A stretch of 64,000 nucleotides of DNA from CAIYRG01 sp964494505. Its GTDB lineage: Bacteria > Pseudomonadota > Alphaproteobacteria > Micropepsales > Micropepsaceae. The stretch is from the NCBI GenBank assembly GCA_964494505.1, contig CAZBRO010000008.1:1-64000 (forward strand). Direction: 5' to 3'. How positions within the stretch are numbered: the first letter of the stretch is position 1; the number at the start of each line of letters is the position of its first letter. Of this stretch, positions 41,673-49,738 are shown in pieces. The notes under the pieces were generated by a model, which saw nothing but the letters and a program-made list of their open reading frames with translations, searched no databases and was not told the origin of the DNA. Made by a program: the position numbers and the translations under genes.

Positions 41673-41757
41673 GGGTGCATCCCTGTTCCTCGGCGGGGAG
41701 AATGCCGTGCCCGCGCGCCCCATGCCTTGATCTGGCGCAATGGGCGCGAAGAAGGGG

Positions 41758-43122
41758 TCAAAACACCCGGGGCAGCCGCAGGACCGCGCGCAGGCCCCCA
41801 AGGGCGGAATCCTCGAGCCTGATCTCGCCGCCATAGAGCTGGGCCAGATCCCTGACGATGGGAAGCCCGAGCCCCGAACCGGGCACGCGCTCGTCCAGCC
41901 GCTGGCCGATCTGGAACACCATCTCGCGCGATTCCACGGGCAGGCCGGGGCCGTCATCCTCGACCGCGATCACCGCCTGGTTGGCGGGCACATCGACGCT
42001 GCCTTTGATCGCGACCCGGGCGCGGCTCCATTTGCAGGCATTGTCGATCAGATTGGCGATCATCTCGTTGAGGTCCATCGGATCGCACATGGCGATGCAA
42101 TCGGGATCGATGTCCACCTCATATTGCAGGTCCTTGGCGGCATAGAGCCGCTTCATGGCGCTGACGATATTCGCTATCGCGGGCGGCAGCGGCGCATTCA
42201 TCCCCGGCACCGCGCGGGAAGCCGCGGCGCGGGCGCGCGCGAGCTGGTAATCGATCTGGCGCTGCATGCGCTGGCATTGCTGCAGGATGACATGGGCCGC
42301 CTCGCTCTGGCCGCGATGCTCGAGCCGGTAGGCCTCATCGGTCAGCACGGCCAAGGGTGTCTTCAGCGCGTGGGCGAGATTGCCGGCCTGGGCGCGGGCG
42401 CGCACGACCATCTGGGCGTTCACGTCGATCAGGCTGTTGAGATCGTCGACCACGGGCTGGACTTCGAGCGGGAAGCTCCTGGGGAGGTGCGTCGCCTTGC
42501 CCGAGCGGATGGTTCGGAGCGCGCGTCCCAATCGGCTCATGGGCTGGAGCCCCACCAGCACCTGCAACACGGCCGCCGTGATGAGCGCTGCCGCCAGCAG
42601 CACAAGCGAGGTGGCGAGCGAAATGTTGAAGGTGCGCAGGATGCGGTCGATAATTCCCGAATCGACATTGACCTGAAGCCGCAGCGGCCCCATGCCGCTG
42701 ACCGGCGAGAACGAGGTTTCATACAGAATCAGGCTGCCGCCCGGCGTGGGCACGACCAGCTTCTTCATCTCGCCGCTGGCGAGCCGGTCGGTGGGAACGG
42801 GCAGCGTGTCGTTGCTGGCCGAGGTCGATTTGATCAGCCGCTTGCCGTCGCGGCTCACCTGCCAAGAATAGCCCGAGCCGATCTGGGAAAAGCGCGGATC
42901 GCTGAGCGTGCGGTAAAGCTCGGGCTGGCCCTGCGGACTCACATCGATGAGGGAGGCAAGCTCGTCCAGATGCCCGCGCATTTCGGCGTCGGTCGCTTCC
43001 GTCGCGTATTGCCGGAAGAGCGCGGAGATGAACACCCCGGCCGCCGTGATGCCCGCCGCGATCCAGATGAACGCCCCGATCACCAGCCGCGCGCGCAACG
43101 AGCGGGGGAGCAGCATCTTCAT
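41758..43122 (-). CDS. Membrane sensor histidine kinase, PhoQ/OmpR-partner type
   Basis: This 454-residue kinase has two membrane segments (about residues 13-35 and 162-184) around a periplasmic sensor of about 125 residues, a HAMP-like linker, His in GNLAHALKTPLAVLTDEA and an ATPase domain with MIANLIDNACKWSRARV, VEDDGPGL and GSGLGLPIVRDLAQLYGG. The short ALKTPLAVL H-box and CKW in the N-box are typical of the PhoQ-like group. The ATG at 43122 overlaps the response-regulator stop as ATGA, so the two are a cognate pair. The signal is not evident. Confidence 0.9.
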   Translation of the reverse strand: MKMLLPRSLRARLVIGAFIWIAAGITAAGVFISALFRQYATEATDAEMRGHLDELASLIDVSPQGQPELYRTLSDPRFSQIGSGYSWQVSRDGKRLIKSTSASNDTLPVPTDRLASGEMKKLVVPTPGGSLILYETSFSPVSGMGPLRLQVNVDSGIIDRILRTFNISLATSLVLLAAALITAAVLQVLVGLQPMSRLGRALRTIRSGKATHLPRSFPLEVQPVVDDLNSLIDVNAQMVVRARAQAGNLAHALKTPLAVLTDEAYRLEHRGQSEAAHVILQQCQRMQRQIDYQLARARAAASRAVPGMNAPLPPAIANIVSAMKRLYAAKDLQYEVDIDPDCIAMCDPMDLNEMIANLIDNACKWSRARVAIKGSVDVPANQAVIAVEDDGPGLPVESREMVFQIGQRLDERVPGSGLGLPIVRDLAQLYGGEIRLEDSALGGLRAVLRLPRVF

Positions 43123-43772
43123 CCGAAGCGGTATCCGAGGCCCCGCAGCGTCTTGATGCTGTCGCGGCCGAGCTTTCGCCGCAGCCGCCCGATATAGACC
43201 TCGATGGTGTTGGGATCGCGCTCTTCCTCGAGCGGGTAGAGATGTTCGATCAGTTCGCTCTGGGAGATCACCCGCCCCGCCCGGTGCATGAAATAATTCA
43301 GGATGCGGAATTCCTGCGCGGTGAGGTCGATGGGCTTGCCCGCGACCGTCACGCTGCCCGCAACGGGGGAGAGCTCGATATCGTTGTGGACGAGAACCGG
43401 GGAGGCCTTGCCGGCGGAGCGGCGGATGAGCGCGCGCAGCCGCGCAGTGATTTCCTGAACATGGGACGGCTTGGTGATGTAGTCGTCGGCGCCCGCGTTG
43501 AGGCCCTCGACCTTTTCGGTCCAACTTCCCCGCGCGGTGAGAATCAGGACCGGCATTTCGCGGCCGAGCTTGCGCCATTGCATGAGCACGTCCACGCCCT
43601 TGATGTCCGGGAGACCCAGATCGAGGATCGCCGCGTCGTAATTCTCCGAGCGGCCGAGTGCCAAGCCGGTCTCGCCATTGGCGGCGTGCTCGACCACGAA
43701 GCCGTCGCCCCTCAGGCCATCGGAAAGGCGGCGCGCCAGCTCGGGATCGTCCTCGACCAGAAGGATACGGAT
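43119..43772 (-). CDS. OmpR/PhoP-family response regulator with an apparent AUC start codon
   Basis: This is a 217-residue regulator: receiver domain (Asp8, Asp9, phosphoacceptor Asp51 in AILDLGLPDIKG, Lys in ITKPSH) and winged helix DNA-binding domain (LTAQEFRILNYFMHRAGRVISQSELIEHLY ... NTIEVYIGRLRRKLG). The natural N-terminus reads xRILLVEDDPELARRLSDGL, where x is encoded by ATC at 43772-43770. GGGAG lies six bases upstream of that codon. The next in-frame TGA is 26 codons upstream, with no ATG, GTG or TTG in between. The first canonical start inside the gene (GTG at 43697) would remove the acidic pocket. Downstream it is coupled to its kinase. Confidence 0.85.
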   Translation of the reverse strand: MRILLVEDDPELARRLSDGLRGDGFVVEHAANGETGLALGRSENYDAAILDLGLPDIKGVDVLMQWRKLGREMPVLILTARGSWTEKVEGLNAGADDYITKPSHVQEITARLRALIRRSAGKASPVLVHNDIELSPVAGSVTVAGKPIDLTAQEFRILNYFMHRAGRVISQSELIEHLYPLEEERDPNTIEVYIGRLRRKLGRDSIKTLRGLGYRFG

Positions 43773-43840
43773 GGCGCTCTCCCTTTGTCTTTTCGAGCAA
43801 AAAGCAGTACAAGTCCGAATGCAAGCGGTGGGCTCCCTTA

Positions 43841-43884
43841 CAGCTAAAATTCAGCTTCAAGTCAGCCTAGCGCCAGCTTAATAT
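43841..43884. promoter_or_regulatory. Four direct repeats with exact 11-base period, candidate response-regulator box
   Basis: CAGCT or CAGCC occurs at 43841, 43852, 43863 and 43874, each exactly 11 bases apart. Direct repeats phased at 11 bases are the usual binding pattern of PhoP/OmpR-type dimers. The array lies between the divergent response-regulator gene (start 43772) and the DUF6152 gene (start 43949), so it may control both. Confidence 0.6.
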
Positions 43885-43948
43885 GCGATGGTCACGCATC
43901 GCTTGATCCGGCAACCGGGCAGGCCCGTCATTTAACGAGGAGAAAACC

Positions 43949-44338
43949 ATGAAATTCAAAGCATTAGCTCTGGCCGGCATGGCGATGGCCATGTATTCGA
44001 TTCCGGCCTTCGCGCATCATTCCTTCGCCATGTTCGACGCCGACAAGAAGACGACCCTTGAAGGCACCGTGAAGGAGTTCCAGTGGACCAATCCCCATAG
44101 CTGGATCCTGATGACCGTGAACGGCGACCAGTGGGCGATCGAAATGGGCGCTCCCGGCGGTCTCGCCCGTCAGGGTTGGGTTCCGAAGACCTTGACCCCC
44201 GGCATGAAGATCACCGCGACGATCCATCCGCTGAAGGACGGGACGCATGGCGGCCAGTTCATGGCGGTCCAGCTTCCGGACGGCACCACGAAGGGCAACC
44301 CGAACGGCGCAGCGAACGCGAACGCGGGCGGCGGCTGA
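43949..44338 (+). CDS. DUF6152 family periplasmic protein
   Basis: This 129-residue exported protein has a signal peptide (LALAGMAMAMYSIPAFA) followed immediately by HHSFAMFDADKKTTLEGTVKEFQWTNPHSWILM, the hallmark of DUF6152. The N-terminal His-His of the mature protein and the NPHSW motif suggest metal binding, though this is inference. Ser/Ala-rich Gly-Asn repeats form the tail. GAGGAG precedes the ATG. It is divergent from the two-component operon, with the 11-base-phased repeats between them, and ends in a strong terminator. Confidence 0.85.
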   Translation: MKFKALALAGMAMAMYSIPAFAHHSFAMFDADKKTTLEGTVKEFQWTNPHSWILMTVNGDQWAIEMGAPGGLARQGWVPKTLTPGMKITATIHPLKDGTHGGQFMAVQLPDGTTKGNPNGAANANAGGG

Positions 44339-44360
44339 TACAATCGGCCTAGAAGTCAGA

Positions 44361-44394
44361 AAGGGCGGGAGCCGTGCTCCCGCCCTTTTCGTTT
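44361..44394 (+). terminator. Intrinsic terminator of the DUF6152 gene
   Basis: The stem GGGCGGGAGC-CGT-GCTCCCGCCC (44363-44385) is perfect and is followed by TTTTCGTTTT. It stands 25 bases after the DUF6152 stop, in the convergent gap before the SHOCT gene, and is the clearest conventional terminator in the window. Confidence 0.92.
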
Positions 44395-44420
44395 TGGGCG
44401 TCTCTCACGCTATCCAGGCC

Positions 44421-44672
44421 TCACGCCACCGGGGCGGAAAGGTCGCGTTTCTTTTCCAGGAACTCGTCGCGGCCGATTTCGCCCTTGGCATAGCGCGACT
44501 GCAGAACCGCCAGCGGCGATCTTTCCTCACCGCGCCGGCCGGATGCGAAGGCGCGCAGCGCCACGATGGCAAGCACCACGAAGGCAAGCCAGAACAGGGC
44601 GCCGAACGCCATGTGCCAGCCCCCGCCATAGGCCGTCATGCGCCATCCCCAGGCCGGTCCGTACCACATCAT
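44421..44672 (-). CDS. SHOCT domain-containing small membrane protein
   Basis: This 83-residue protein has a Trp/Tyr/Gly-rich N-terminus (MMWYGPAWGWRMTAYGGGW), one membrane helix (about residues 22-41) and a C-terminal SHOCT motif LAVLQSRYAKGEIGRDEFLEKKRDL. SHOCT helices are thought to mediate oligomerisation or binding to partner domains. It stands downstream of the universal stress protein gene on the same strand, separated by a family B repeat. Confidence 0.87.
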   Translation of the reverse strand: MMWYGPAWGWRMTAYGGGWHMAFGALFWLAFVVLAIVALRAFASGRRGEERSPLAVLQSRYAKGEIGRDEFLEKKRDLSAPVA

Positions 44673-44727
44673 GGGCTTCTCCTTCGTACGCCGCTCTCAT
44701 GCTTCGTCCCGCGGGCGAGCCCGGGAT

Positions 44728-44760
44728 GAGGTGCTCATCCTGAGCCGGTCGAAGGATGAA
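44728..44760. repeat. Family B repeat, single unit
   Basis: CTCATCCTGAGCCGGTCGAAGGATGAAGG contains the 16-base core GAGCCGGTCGAAGGAT. It lies between the universal stress protein and SHOCT genes, both on the minus strand. Confidence 0.75.
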
Positions 44761-44775
44761 GGAAAAGACGCGCCG

Positions 44776-45657
44776 CTAATGAAACATCAGAACCGGGATA
44801 TCGACGCCGGCCAGCACCGCCTGCGTGAAACCGCCGAAGATGAATTCGCGCATGCGGCTGTGGCCATAGCCGCCCATCGCCAGAAGATCGGCGTTCAGCC
44901 CGCGGGCGGTTTCGAGTATCGCATCGGGCACGGCGCGGCCGGCCGGAATCACGAAATGTCCCCAGGCGTTCATATCGTGCCAGCGGAGCTGCCGCACGAC
45001 AGACTCCGAGCATTCCAGGCAGTTTCCCGCCGTCTTGTCGTTCTCGTTCGCGCTTAGAACCTCAACCCGCGCCGCGCTCTCCAGGAGCGGCATGGCGGCG
45101 GTGACGGCGCGCGCCGCTTCGGGCGCATCCTTCCAGGCGATGGCGATGGTCTTGATCGGCTGGGATGGCGGCTTTTGCGCCGCAAGCAGCACGGGCCGGC
45201 CGCTTCCCACCACAATGCTGCCCAGCGCTTCGGCGGGCAGCCGTCCGCTGCGCTCATGGCCGCCCGCAAGCACCACGAGATCGTAATAGCGCGCGTGCGC
45301 GATGAGCCCGTCAATTTCGTCATTGGCGCTGACTTCGCGCCAGGCGGCGCTGACGGCCTCGCAAGGCGGGGTGCCGGCGATGGCGACCCGCTCGGCCTTG
45401 CAGAATTCGTCGAACGTCTTCCTGGCCGCCTCTGTGCGCCCGCGCGCCTGCTCCTCGATCGCGCCAAGGGTATCGGCAAGGACCATGGATGAACCCATGT
45501 CGAGGGTCGCTGCCTGCGCGATCAGGGCTGCCGGGTCGGGCAGGATGCGCAGACATTCGATATGGCCGCCCGACGGCTTCAGCAGGGCGTGGCATAAAGC
45601 AAGCACTGAAGAATCGCATTCCGTGCCTGTCATGTGGGCAAGAACGGTCTTGATCAT
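44776..45657 (-). CDS. Universal stress protein, UspA family
   Basis: This 293-residue protein consists of two UspA-like halves. The C-terminal half ends GLNADLLAMGGYGHSRMREFIFGGFTQAVLAGVDIPVLMFH, with the G-x2-G-x9-G(S/T)-type ATP-binding pattern modified. The N-terminal half (TVLAHMTGTECDSSVLALCHALL ... YYDLVVLAGG) is more divergent. Tandem Usp proteins are commonly induced by low oxygen or stress. It starts 29 bases after the FixK-like gene on the same strand, so the two probably form an operon. Confidence 0.88.
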   Translation of the reverse strand: MIKTVLAHMTGTECDSSVLALCHALLKPSGGHIECLRILPDPAALIAQAATLDMGSSMVLADTLGAIEEQARGRTEAARKTFDEFCKAERVAIAGTPPCEAVSAAWREVSANDEIDGLIAHARYYDLVVLAGGHERSGRLPAEALGSIVVGSGRPVLLAAQKPPSQPIKTIAIAWKDAPEAARAVTAAMPLLESAARVEVLSANENDKTAGNCLECSESVVRQLRWHDMNAWGHFVIPAGRAVPDAILETARGLNADLLAMGGYGHSRMREFIFGGFTQAVLAGVDIPVLMFH

Positions 45658-45686
45658 GGAACCTTCCCCGTTGGTTTTTTACTCGC

Positions 45687-46466
45687 TTATTCGGCGGCTT
45701 CGGCGGTTTCTTTACGCTCCCAGGATTTGAATCCCTGCTCGCCATCGGAAAGCGCCTGCAGCGCTTCGACGTCGATGAGCACGAATTGGCGTAAATTCGG
45801 CGTCTCGATCAGCCCCATGCGCTTGAGTTCGCTCAGCACGCGGCAGATGGTTTCGTTGGTGAGCCCCAGATAATCGGCGATGTCCTGGCGGTTCATCGGC
45901 GCATCGACCAGATCGTCGTCTTCGAAACCGATGCGTTCGGCAAGCGACAGCAGGAAGGAAACCACGCGCTCCTTCGCGGTCTGGCGGCCGAGCACGGTCA
46001 GATGGTTTTCCATCTCGCACAAACGCTGGGACAGCATGGTGACAAAGCGGCGGCGCACGCTCGGACGTTCGTCCACGAGCGCGGACAGCTGCCGCTGCGG
46101 ATAGACCATGAGCACCACATCGGTCACCGCTTCGGCGGTGAAGCAATGGGCTTCGGATTCCATGACGCTGAAGAAATCGCCTGGGTAGGAGAATTGCGCC
46201 ACGTGGCGGCGGCCGTCGGACATGTGCTTGCAGAGCCGCACGACCCCGCTCACCACCTTGTAGCCGTAATCGGCGGCATCGCCTTGGCTGAAGATCGTCT
46301 GGTTGCGCGGGACGCGGGTTTTCGTGCCGAGGCGCTGAAGCGCGCGGACGTCGTCGTCGGCGCCAATAGAGTTACCGAACTCAATGCCTTTGCCGCCGAC
46401 GACGGGCCACGCCAGGGGGGCTTGGGGGGAGGAGAAGGCGGTGCGGATTGCGGGGGCGATGGACAT
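45687..46466 (-). CDS. fixK: FixK-type CRP/FNR regulator
   Basis: This 259-residue CRP/FNR protein has a cyclic-nucleotide-binding-like domain (about 45-150) and a helix-turn-helix MNRQDIADYLGLTNETICRVLSELKRMG (191-218). Glu205 and Arg209 in ETICR match the FNR/FixK residues that read TTGA half-sites. It lacks the N-terminal four-cysteine iron-sulfur cluster of FNR (the first Cys is at 79), so it should be controlled by FixJ-type transcription rather than by sensing oxygen itself. A perfect TTGA-N6-TCAA site lies 0.8 kb upstream, and a CTACGTAG dyad stands ahead of the gene. Confidence 0.85.
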   Translation of the reverse strand: MSIAPAIRTAFSSPQAPLAWPVVGGKGIEFGNSIGADDDVRALQRLGTKTRVPRNQTIFSQGDAADYGYKVVSGVVRLCKHMSDGRRHVAQFSYPGDFFSVMESEAHCFTAEAVTDVVLMVYPQRQLSALVDERPSVRRRFVTMLSQRLCEMENHLTVLGRQTAKERVVSFLLSLAERIGFEDDDLVDAPMNRQDIADYLGLTNETICRVLSELKRMGLIETPNLRQFVLIDVEALQALSDGEQGFKSWERKETAEAAE

Positions 46467-46553
46467 TGTCAGTTCCTCTGTGGCCGTTAACGAACCGTTG
46501 CAGTTTGTCCGATCCGCGCCGCAGAAACATTCAGGACTTGTCCTTAAGGGGGA

Positions 46554-46561
46554 CTACGTAG
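46554..46561. promoter_or_regulatory. Candidate FixJ-like site upstream of the fixK-like gene
   Basis: CTACGTAG is a perfect 8-base palindrome, followed on the minus strand by TCCCCCTTAAGGACAAG. The order TACGTAG then a pyrimidine tract and CCTTA resembles FixJ-dependent fixK promoters of rhizobia. It stands about 90 bases upstream of the start at 46466. This is a resemblance seen by eye, not a scored match. Confidence 0.4.
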
Positions 46562-46737
46562 AGCGTCGCTGCGGTTCTAAGTGGAAATACCTACACATCG
46601 ATTTTGTGAATGTTTTGCGCATGTTTTGCGCATGTTTATCGGGCGCGAATCGCCCATTCCCGCCTGCTCCCGGAGCCCTGCGGCCTGCCGGAGATGCCCG
46701 GATTTTTTCTGCGAACTTCTATTGTAAAACGGCGCTC

Positions 46738-47157
46738 TCAGCGCGGGGCGGCGGATGTGTCTCTGACATGGCCGGAGGCCGACGCCACGGCGCAGCGGAT
46801 ATTCTCGATCAACAGTTCGTCCTCCACCGGCTTGTTCAGGAGCGCATAGGCGCCGGCCTGAACCGCACGCGCGGAAAGCTGCGAATCACCGCGCCCGGTG
46901 ATGATGATGACCGGCAGAGCGGAGCCCTGTTTGCGCATGGTGTCGAGAAGCTGGAGCCCATCCATCTCGGGCATGTGCAGATCGAGCAACATACAGGAGG
47001 AATGCCCGGCCTCGGGATGGGCGAGGAAATCGCGCGCCGATGCGTATTCCTCCACCGCGATGCCGTAGGACTCGAGCAACGCCCGCATGGAGTCGCGAAC
47101 CGACTCATCGTCGTCCACTACACAAATAGATTGGGGCAGAGGGGCCACGGCACACAC
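46738..47157 (-). CDS. Single-domain response regulator, FixJ-like receiver
   Basis: This 139-residue protein is a receiver domain only: VVDDDESVRDSMRALLESYG (Asp15-17), phosphoacceptor Asp59 in LLDLHMPEMDG, Thr in IITGRGD and Lys in LLNKPVEDE. The sequence is of the FixJ/NarL subfamily (SMRALLESYGIAVEEYASARDFL), but the LuxR-type DNA-binding domain is absent. It could be a phosphate sink or competitor in a FixLJ-type relay. The start appears to be GTG at 47157; GTG at 47148 is an alternative. It lies 272 bases upstream of fixK on the same strand. Confidence 0.87.
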   Translation of the reverse strand: MCAVAPLPQSICVVDDDESVRDSMRALLESYGIAVEEYASARDFLAHPEAGHSSCMLLDLHMPEMDGLQLLDTMRKQGSALPVIIITGRGDSQLSARAVQAGAYALLNKPVEDELLIENIRCAVASASGHVRDTSAAPR

Positions 47158-47245
47158 CGGCTGTTTTCGCGATCCTAAATAAGCAAAGCAGAGGAAACCC
47201 GAAATAAGGGACTGTGCTTACAATTGCGGTTTGGCCGGCCTTTTG

Positions 47246-47259
47246 TTGACCCAGATCAA
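47246..47259. promoter_or_regulatory. Perfect FNR/FixK box
   Basis: TTGACCCAGATCAA matches the TTGA-N6-TCAA consensus with the outer C/A positions also symmetric to FixK boxes. The centre (47252.5) is 77 bases upstream of the small membrane protein ATG, which allows an activating position near -41.5 if transcription starts about 35 bases before the gene. It could also act on the divergent receiver gene. Confidence 0.8.
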
Positions 47260-47329
47260 GCCGGCGCCTCGGGGATTCTGCTTAGTTGTATTGGGCAAGT
47301 CCAAATGTCCGAAAAAGGGGAAATTTTCG

Positions 47330-47506
47330 ATGAAGACCCAGACCGCCGCGTCCCATTCGTTGCTCTGGTATGCGTTGCTTTTCGCGATCCTGGTCGCGGG
47401 ATTGCTGATTGCGCTGTCGCGCTCGGCCGCTGTTGGGCCGCAGCCGCCCGCTGCAGCAGCCGTGCAAACCGGAAGCACAAATCAACCGGCGCCTGCAACG
47501 CTTTGA
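47330..47506 (+). CDS. 58-residue single-helix membrane protein, probably oxygen-regulated
   Basis: The product has one membrane helix (about residues 12-30, LWYALLFAILVAGLLIALS), a short cytoplasmic N-terminus and an Ala/Pro/Thr-rich tail (GPQPPAAAAVQTGSTNQPAPATL) that is probably periplasmic. AAAGGGGA lies upstream of the ATG with suitable spacing, and a perfect FNR/FixK box precedes it. I do not recognise the family; size and topology recall small subunits of respiratory complexes. Confidence 0.65.
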   Translation: MKTQTAASHSLLWYALLFAILVAGLLIALSRSAAVGPQPPAAAAVQTGSTNQPAPATL

Positions 47507-47532
47507 GAGTTACCGGCAGCGCGATTCGCGCG

Positions 47533-49542
47533 CTAATTCCGGGCGAGGCCGGTTCTCTTCCACAATGCGCCGCGTTCGGCCATTCGCGTGGCATCGGCGA
47601 TATCGCTTTTGGCCTTTTGAGCGACGTCTGCGCTCAGAACCCGATCCACATCGGCGGAGAAGGACGCAAGCGAGGCAACCGCCTCGTCATAATGAGCCGT
47701 CCGGACAAGATTGAACGCGGTTTCAAAATCCTTCCGAAGCGCCATGCGCCCGTCGGCCACGTGAGCCTGATCGAGAAAGGCCGCAGGCTGAACCGTCTGG
47801 ATTCCGGTTTCTATGTAGCCCCAGGCCGGCGCAAGCGCGATCGGGTCCTTGGTCATCAGCGCGTTCACGAGTTGAACCGCCGCGGCCGATTGCTTCTGAA
47901 ACACGTCCGCGCTGACGCGGGTTTTCGCGGCCGGGTAATAGGCCTGAAAGCCCGCGCTCGGCCAATCGCCTGAGATGTGCCAGCCGGGCCAGCCGCCAAG
48001 ATCGACGAGATAGCGCGAGAAGCCACCGCCGAGCCAGGGTTGCTGCGCACGGCCGCTCTTGCCGGGTCGGGCTGGCACGTCGTTGATGGCGCGCGGAACC
48101 GCCTGATCCAGAATCGCGCGAGAGGCTTCCAGCACGGCCAGCGAATTCGGCCAGCCCCAGATATAGGTCGTGGCCGCACGGCCGGTGGGCGCGTAATCGT
48201 CGCCGGTTTCGGCGAATTGCAGCCCGCCGAAATGTTCGAGCGCAAGCCCGCCGACCACCGTCTTGAACAACTCGGGGTGCAGCTTCACCGTATCGAAGGG
48301 ATAGCTCCCTTCCGTGCCCGGTACGAAATGGCGCGATTCCAAATACACGATGATGCTCTTCGGCCGCTGGCTTTGCGGAATCTGCGCGTAATAGTTCAGC
48401 ACCGAAAGGATCGCGAGGCCGCCATCGTCCTCGACGATCGACGGCCCATCAACATGGGTGGCGAGCAGGATCGATTGGTCGTCGGGCGTCCCGAAATTCT
48501 TCCCCGGCAGGGTGGCGACCGTCTCATAGGCGTGGGCGTTTTCCTCCTCATGCGCGTCGAGCACGAGTTTCGCGGTCTTGCCGGCGGCCGCATCGGCCAG
48601 AACTTTGGCGCCAGCGACGCGGTCGAGCATCAGCAGCGGCACGTTGAATTGGCGGGGTGTGGGATGAATGCGCGTGCCGGCGGCGGCGAGCGGAGACATG
48701 TCCATCACGGTGACAGCGGCCGCCGCACCCGAGGGCATCAGGACGTTGGTGATGATTTCCCGGATTTGCCCGAACTGATCGCGGTTGCGGAAGCTCGATT
48801 CCACGTTGGCCGGGATCTTCTGGAACAGCGGCGTCGGGAAGGTTTGCGAATCGGAGCGGTACTCGTAATCCTTGTAGCTCATGGCCGCGCCGGGCCTGCC
48901 GAATTGACGGGAGGGCGGCGCTTCGGGGCCTTCCGCTGCCGTGCATCCGGGCGGGTTGCCGCAATAGGCGGCGGGCGTTGCGGGCTGAGGCACGCCCAGC
49001 GGCACGCGCTCCATGGTGCCAAGCGTCGCATAGGGCTGCTGCTTGACCACGACGATCTTGCCGCGAAGGGCGGAAAGCGGCGGACGCTGGGCGGCCGGTT
49101 TGGTCAGATCGTAGAGGATCATGGAGGCGGTGACGCCTTCGGGACCGGTGGAGCCCGATTGCGTGCCATAGGACGCGACGTCCACCGCCGTACCGTCGGA
49201 GGTGAACGACCAGCCGCTCTTGTCCGGGAATTCGGTCGTGTACCAGCGCGTATAGGGGAAAGCGAAATCGGTGATGTCGACGAGGCCCTTTGCCTTCATT
49301 TCGGCGTGCAGCAGGGCCATGAATTTCTGCCAGCCGGGACCGGCGGTATAGGCCGGGCCGAAGGCATCCTTCTGATCGAGCCAATCCTGAATCTGCTTCT
49401 GAGAGGCCAGCATTGCATGGTCGACGGCCATCAGCTTGGGCGATACCGCCTGCTGCGCACCCGAGGAAGCAAGCGAGAGGAGGCTTGCCGCCAACGCCCC
49501 GCACAGCCATGCGGATCGTATCCGCCGCGCTTTCTGCATCAT
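47533..49542 (-). CDS. Exported M28-family metallopeptidase-like protein
   Basis: This 669-residue protein has a signal peptide (AWLCGALAASLLSLASSGAQQ), a PA-type inserted domain (GKIVVVKQQPYATLGT region) and an M28 zinc-peptidase-like core with LLATHVDGPSIVEDDGGLAILSVL, LESRHFVPGTEGSYPFD and a late GWHISGDWPSAGF. THVDG...EDDGG corresponds to the M28 HxD and acidic metal-site motifs. It probably degrades peptides in the periplasm or medium. It is divergent from the gene at 49739. Confidence 0.8.
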   Translation of the reverse strand: MMQKARRIRSAWLCGALAASLLSLASSGAQQAVSPKLMAVDHAMLASQKQIQDWLDQKDAFGPAYTAGPGWQKFMALLHAEMKAKGLVDITDFAFPYTRWYTTEFPDKSGWSFTSDGTAVDVASYGTQSGSTGPEGVTASMILYDLTKPAAQRPPLSALRGKIVVVKQQPYATLGTMERVPLGVPQPATPAAYCGNPPGCTAAEGPEAPPSRQFGRPGAAMSYKDYEYRSDSQTFPTPLFQKIPANVESSFRNRDQFGQIREIITNVLMPSGAAAAVTVMDMSPLAAAGTRIHPTPRQFNVPLLMLDRVAGAKVLADAAAGKTAKLVLDAHEEENAHAYETVATLPGKNFGTPDDQSILLATHVDGPSIVEDDGGLAILSVLNYYAQIPQSQRPKSIIVYLESRHFVPGTEGSYPFDTVKLHPELFKTVVGGLALEHFGGLQFAETGDDYAPTGRAATTYIWGWPNSLAVLEASRAILDQAVPRAINDVPARPGKSGRAQQPWLGGGFSRYLVDLGGWPGWHISGDWPSAGFQAYYPAAKTRVSADVFQKQSAAAVQLVNALMTKDPIALAPAWGYIETGIQTVQPAAFLDQAHVADGRMALRKDFETAFNLVRTAHYDEAVASLASFSADVDRVLSADVAQKAKSDIADATRMAERGALWKRTGLARN

Positions 49543-49738
49543 GTCCTCCCCAGCCGCTCCGGTGCTTTATGACCAGCTTAGAACAAATCGCCCGCGGTTT
49601 CCTCCATCTGGTCCGCCTTCGGGAAGGATGGGGTCCGCAGACGAGGCGAAGGGCCTTATGCCGGTGCGCGGGGGGATGTTATCGTCAGGCCCGAACACGC
49701 CCGGGCGGGCGGAGAAACGGGCACGGGGAGAGAGAGAT

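Noticed and set aside
41758..43860. 700-codon minus-strand frame that would extend the histidine kinase upstream through the regulator gene
   Set aside because: The upstream part is the response-regulator gene read in the wrong frame; the ATGA overlap at 43122 marks the true kinase start.
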